From NCBI GenBank assembly GCA_963837485.1, contig CAWINP010000004.1, forward strand, positions 620,001 to 684,000: a stretch of DNA of 64,000 nucleotides, given 5' to 3'. Shown here piece by piece: positions 62,088 through 64,000 of the stretch. How positions within the stretch are numbered: the first letter of the stretch is position 1; each line of letters opens with the position of its first letter. This DNA is from Solirubrobacter sp963837485. GTDB lineage: Bacteria; Actinomycetota; Thermoleophilia; Solirubrobacterales; Solirubrobacteraceae. A program made the translations under genes and the position numbers. The notes below the pieces were generated by a model. The model was not told where the DNA came from. It did no database searches and saw nothing but the letters and a program-made list of their open reading frames with translations.

Positions 62088-63610
62088 AAGCACTCCGGGA
62101 TGACCGCCGTAACGCGCGTGCCGAGGCCCGGCTCGCTCTCGACCGAGAACGTCCCGCCGATCGCCTCGACGCGGTCGCGCAGGCCCTCCAGGCCGCCGCC
62201 GGCGCGCTCGACGGCGCCGCCGGCGCCGTCATCGCAGACCTCGACGACGAGCGTGCGACGCGCGTGCGACGCCGACACCCGGATCGCCGACGGGCCGGCG
62301 TAGCGCTGCGCGTTGGTGACCGACTCGGCGATCACGTAGAACGCCGTCAGCTCGGCGACGGAGTCCAGCCGCCGCTTCGGCAGCGCGGCGAGCCTGACCG
62401 GAATCGGCGAGCGCGCCGCGAGCGCCGTGACCGCGCTCGCCAGCCCGCCTCCCGCGAGGCTGACCGGGCTGATCCCGTGCGCCAGCTCGCGCAGCTCGTC
62501 GATCGCCAGCATCAGCTCGGTCTCGGCCTGGGCGAACAGCCCCGGCGCATCCTGCGGCGAGCCGCGGACGCGCTCGCTGCTCTCGCGCAGGCGGATCGTG
62601 AGCGCCGTCAGGCGCTGCTGGGCTCCGTCGTGCAGGTTGTGCTCGAGCCGGCGCCGCTCGTCGTCGGCGCCGGCGACGAGCCGCGCGCGCGATGCCCGCA
62701 GGCCGGCGGCGAAGGCCTCGCGCTCGGCCACGACGGCAGCGAGCGCCAGCGTCGAGAGCACCGCGACGGCGATGAAGAGCTGGGTGGTGAGGACGCTGCG
62801 GGTGATCGACTCGAACGAGAACGGGCCGAAGTAGTGCGTCGTGTTCCACACGGCGAGGCCGACCGCGATCGCGAGCGCCAGCGTGGCGCCACAGCGCCCG
62901 AAGCGCAGCGCCGCCCAGATCAGCGGCGGGAACACCAGGTAGACGAGCGGCCGGTGGGTCCGCAGCGCCAGCTCGCCGAGGACCACGACGACCACCAGCA
63001 GCGCGCCCGCCTCGATCTCGCGCCCGCGCAGCCAGCCGCGCGGGGGGCCGCAATACCACGCCAGCGCGAGCGGCACGACGACGAGCGCGCCGGCGGCGTC
63101 GCCGAGCCACCAGGTGCGCCAGACCGTGGTCAGCTCGCCGGTCTCGACCACGCCGCCGAGCCACAGCGACAGCGTGCCGACGGTCGCGCTGACCAGCGTG
63201 CCGGCCATGATCGCCGCGACGAGCCGCCCAAGCCCGCCGACGCTGTCCAGCGGCGAGCCGCGCGGGACGAGCCGGCGCAGGAGCACCGCCGTCCCGATCA
63301 CCTCGATCATGTTCCCGGCGGTCTGGCCGATCGCCGAGCCGACCGGCAGCGCCCCGTAGTCGTTGGCGAGCAGGTCGCCGATCAGGACGCCCGGCCAGAA
63401 CCGGATGCCGGCGAGGTAGAGCACCGCGATGGCGACGCCGGCCGGCAGCCAGACGATCGCCGCCACCGGGCCGGCGAACTCCAGCGCGAAGCCGAGCTTC
63501 GCCGAGCCGTAGTAGAGCGCGGCGACGACCGCGACCTCGAGCGGGTAGCGGGCGCGGCGCAGCGCCAGTCGTAGCGGGCGTCCTGCGGCGACCGGCGTAA
63601 CCGTGCTCAC
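62072..63610 (-). CDS. MASE1-domain sensor histidine kinase (NarX/HisKA_3 type)
   Basis: A 512-residue protein. Residues 20-310 form a MASE1 integral-membrane sensor of about eight helices (IVWLPAGVAIAVLYLAGIRF; GDLLANDYGALPVGSAIG). The dimerisation region is RRRLEHNLHDGAQQRLTALT, where the His before Asp-Gly is phosphorylated, followed by an ATPase domain (FYVIAESVTNAQRY; GGGLEGLRDRVEAIGG). Kinases of this class signal to NarL-type regulators such as those at 42874 and 43948; that pairing is conjecture. The start is GTG at 63610. Confidence 0.9.
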   Translation of the reverse strand: MSTVTPVAAGRPLRLALRRARYPLEVAVVAALYYGSAKLGFALEFAGPVAAIVWLPAGVAIAVLYLAGIRFWPGVLIGDLLANDYGALPVGSAIGQTAGNMIEVIGTAVLLRRLVPRGSPLDSVGGLGRLVAAIMAGTLVSATVGTLSLWLGGVVETGELTTVWRTWWLGDAAGALVVVPLALAWYCGPPRGWLRGREIEAGALLVVVVVLGELALRTHRPLVYLVFPPLIWAALRFGRCGATLALAIAVGLAVWNTTHYFGPFSFESITRSVLTTQLFIAVAVLSTLALAAVVAEREAFAAGLRASRARLVAGADDERRRLEHNLHDGAQQRLTALTIRLRESSERVRGSPQDAPGLFAQAETELMLAIDELRELAHGISPVSLAGGGLASAVTALAARSPIPVRLAALPKRRLDSVAELTAFYVIAESVTNAQRYAGPSAIRVSASHARRTLVVEVCDDGAGGAVERAGGGLEGLRDRVEAIGGTFSVESEPGLGTRVTAVIPECFIRSG

Positions 63611-63630
63611 GCCGGAGATGGTCGGGATCC

Positions 63631-63646
63631 GGCGGGCGAGCCCGCC
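63631..63646 (-). terminator. GC-rich hairpin after glutamate decarboxylase gene
   Basis: GGCGGGC and GCCCGCC are complementary and almost contiguous, giving a compact stem 19 nt after the decarboxylase stop at 63665 and before the kinase start. No T-run is present. Confidence 0.45.
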
Positions 63647-63647
63647 T

Positions 63648-63668
63648 CATGCCCGCGGGGTGATTCAG
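63648..63668 (+). promoter_or_regulatory. CGGGGTGAT motif (copy 5, opposite to the flanking genes)
   Basis: CATGCCCGCGGGGTGATTCA overlaps the decarboxylase stop codon. Here it is on the plus strand while both neighbours are on the minus strand, so this copy may be fortuitous or part of the terminator. Confidence 0.25.
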
Positions 63669-64000
63669 TAGCCGGTGCCCGTCTTGACCCGCTTGCGGTC
63701 GAGCTCGTGCAGGCCGCCCTTCTTCTCCAGCGTCGCACACGCGTCCGCGATGTCCGACGCCAGCACCGTCGCGAGCCCATGGCCGAGCGTCAGCTTCACG
63801 AGCGCCCGCATGATCGTGACGTGCTCGGCGTTCGGCGGCAGCGTGTACGCCGGAACCATCCAGCCGCGCTCGGCGGCCAGCTGCGACGCGATGTCGAACT
63901 CGTCGTAGCCGCGCGCCTCGGCGAGCTGGAACGCGACGAGCGGCAGCTGCTCGGCGTCCGGGTCGCCGACGAGGCGGAACGGCCCCATCTCGGAGATCTG
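63665..64000 (-). CDS. Glutamate decarboxylase, C-terminal part (5' end outside window)
   Basis: The last 111 codons of a PLP-dependent decarboxylase run in from the right edge. The pattern FQLAEARGYDEFDIASQL, then AERGWMVPAYTLPPNAEHVT and IMRALVKLTLGHGLA, is that of glutamate decarboxylase, whose C-terminal part closes the active site. It would make GABA and consume a proton, a common acid-stress function. It is a different family member from the decarboxylase at the left edge. Confidence 0.82.
   Translation of the reverse strand, partial: QISEMGPFRLVGDPDAEQLPLVAFQLAEARGYDEFDIASQLAAERGWMVPAYTLPPNAEHVTIMRALVKLTLGHGLATVLASDIADACATLEKKGGLHELDRKRVKTGTGY

Noticed and set aside
1..64000. tRNA, rRNA, complete insertion sequence or prophage genes
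   Set aside because: No cloverleaf, rRNA segment, transposase, integrase or phage structural gene could be recognised on either strand.

Overview
The window is very GC-rich bacterial DNA packed with genes on both strands. Many starts are GTG, and many neighbours overlap by 4 nt (ATGA or GTGA) or convergently by tens of bases. Gene content (ECF sigma factors, actinobacterial-type MFS, MarR and VOC pairs, CGNR zinc finger, GH127, MASE1 kinase, cytochrome bd with NDH-2) suggests a soil actinobacterium, most like the Solirubrobacterales/Thermoleophilia (Conexibacter/Solirubrobacter type). The lineage is an inference from family resemblance. No rRNA, tRNA, CRISPR array or complete insertion sequence was seen.

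Region 1 (1-14.4 kb) is a mosaic of small metabolic and regulatory units: a PLP decarboxylase cut by the window edge, a secreted repeat protein, a hydrolase coupled to a LigD-type 3'-phosphoesterase, an orphan LivM permease coupled to a CGNR regulator, a drug-efflux MFS with a MarR regulator, a divergent MarR with a collapsed quinone oxidoreductase pseudogene, a small CTAG-flanked inverted-repeat element, an MFS-GNAT pair, and a WYL regulator divergent from a VOC protein. Region 2 (14.4-16.5 kb) has an ECF sigma factor with a predicted membrane anchor and a 36-bp tandem-repeat tail, followed by a secreted EF-hand-like protein and a strong terminator.

Region 3 (16.5-28.6 kb) is a block of seven signalling genes, all on the minus strand: three histidine kinases, three response-regulator proteins (one with a frameshifted HDOD domain, one with a degenerate HD-GYP) and a PAS-GGDEF-EAL protein with a degenerate GGDEF. 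Region 4 (28.8-36.1 kb) carries a Tat-exported GH127 enzyme, a cytochrome P450 with no ordinary start codon, a secreted CocE-like hydrolase with a late frameshift, and an ECF sigma/partner pair whose sigma gene has lost its region-2 half at the edge of a repeated inverted-repeat element. A second copy of that element lies on the other side of the pair.

Region 5 (36-64 kb) is redox and stress physiology. Two related cassettes of glucose-6-phosphate dehydrogenase plus a cysteine-rich GMC oxidoreductase lie about 15 kb apart in opposite orientation. The second continues as an apparent operon through NDH-2, cytochrome bd subunits, a 31-codon frame and a two-helix K+ channel. The first is followed by a C-terminal cydB remnant, so both cassettes were probably linked to a bd oxidase. 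Around them are NarL-type response regulators, a STAS protein, a LAL-type LuxR ATPase, a K+/H+ antiporter, a GH15 enzyme, a MASE1 kinase and the C-terminal end of a glutamate decarboxylase. A recurring intergenic motif (core CGGGGTGAT) occurs at several starts in this region and may be a shared promoter or operator.
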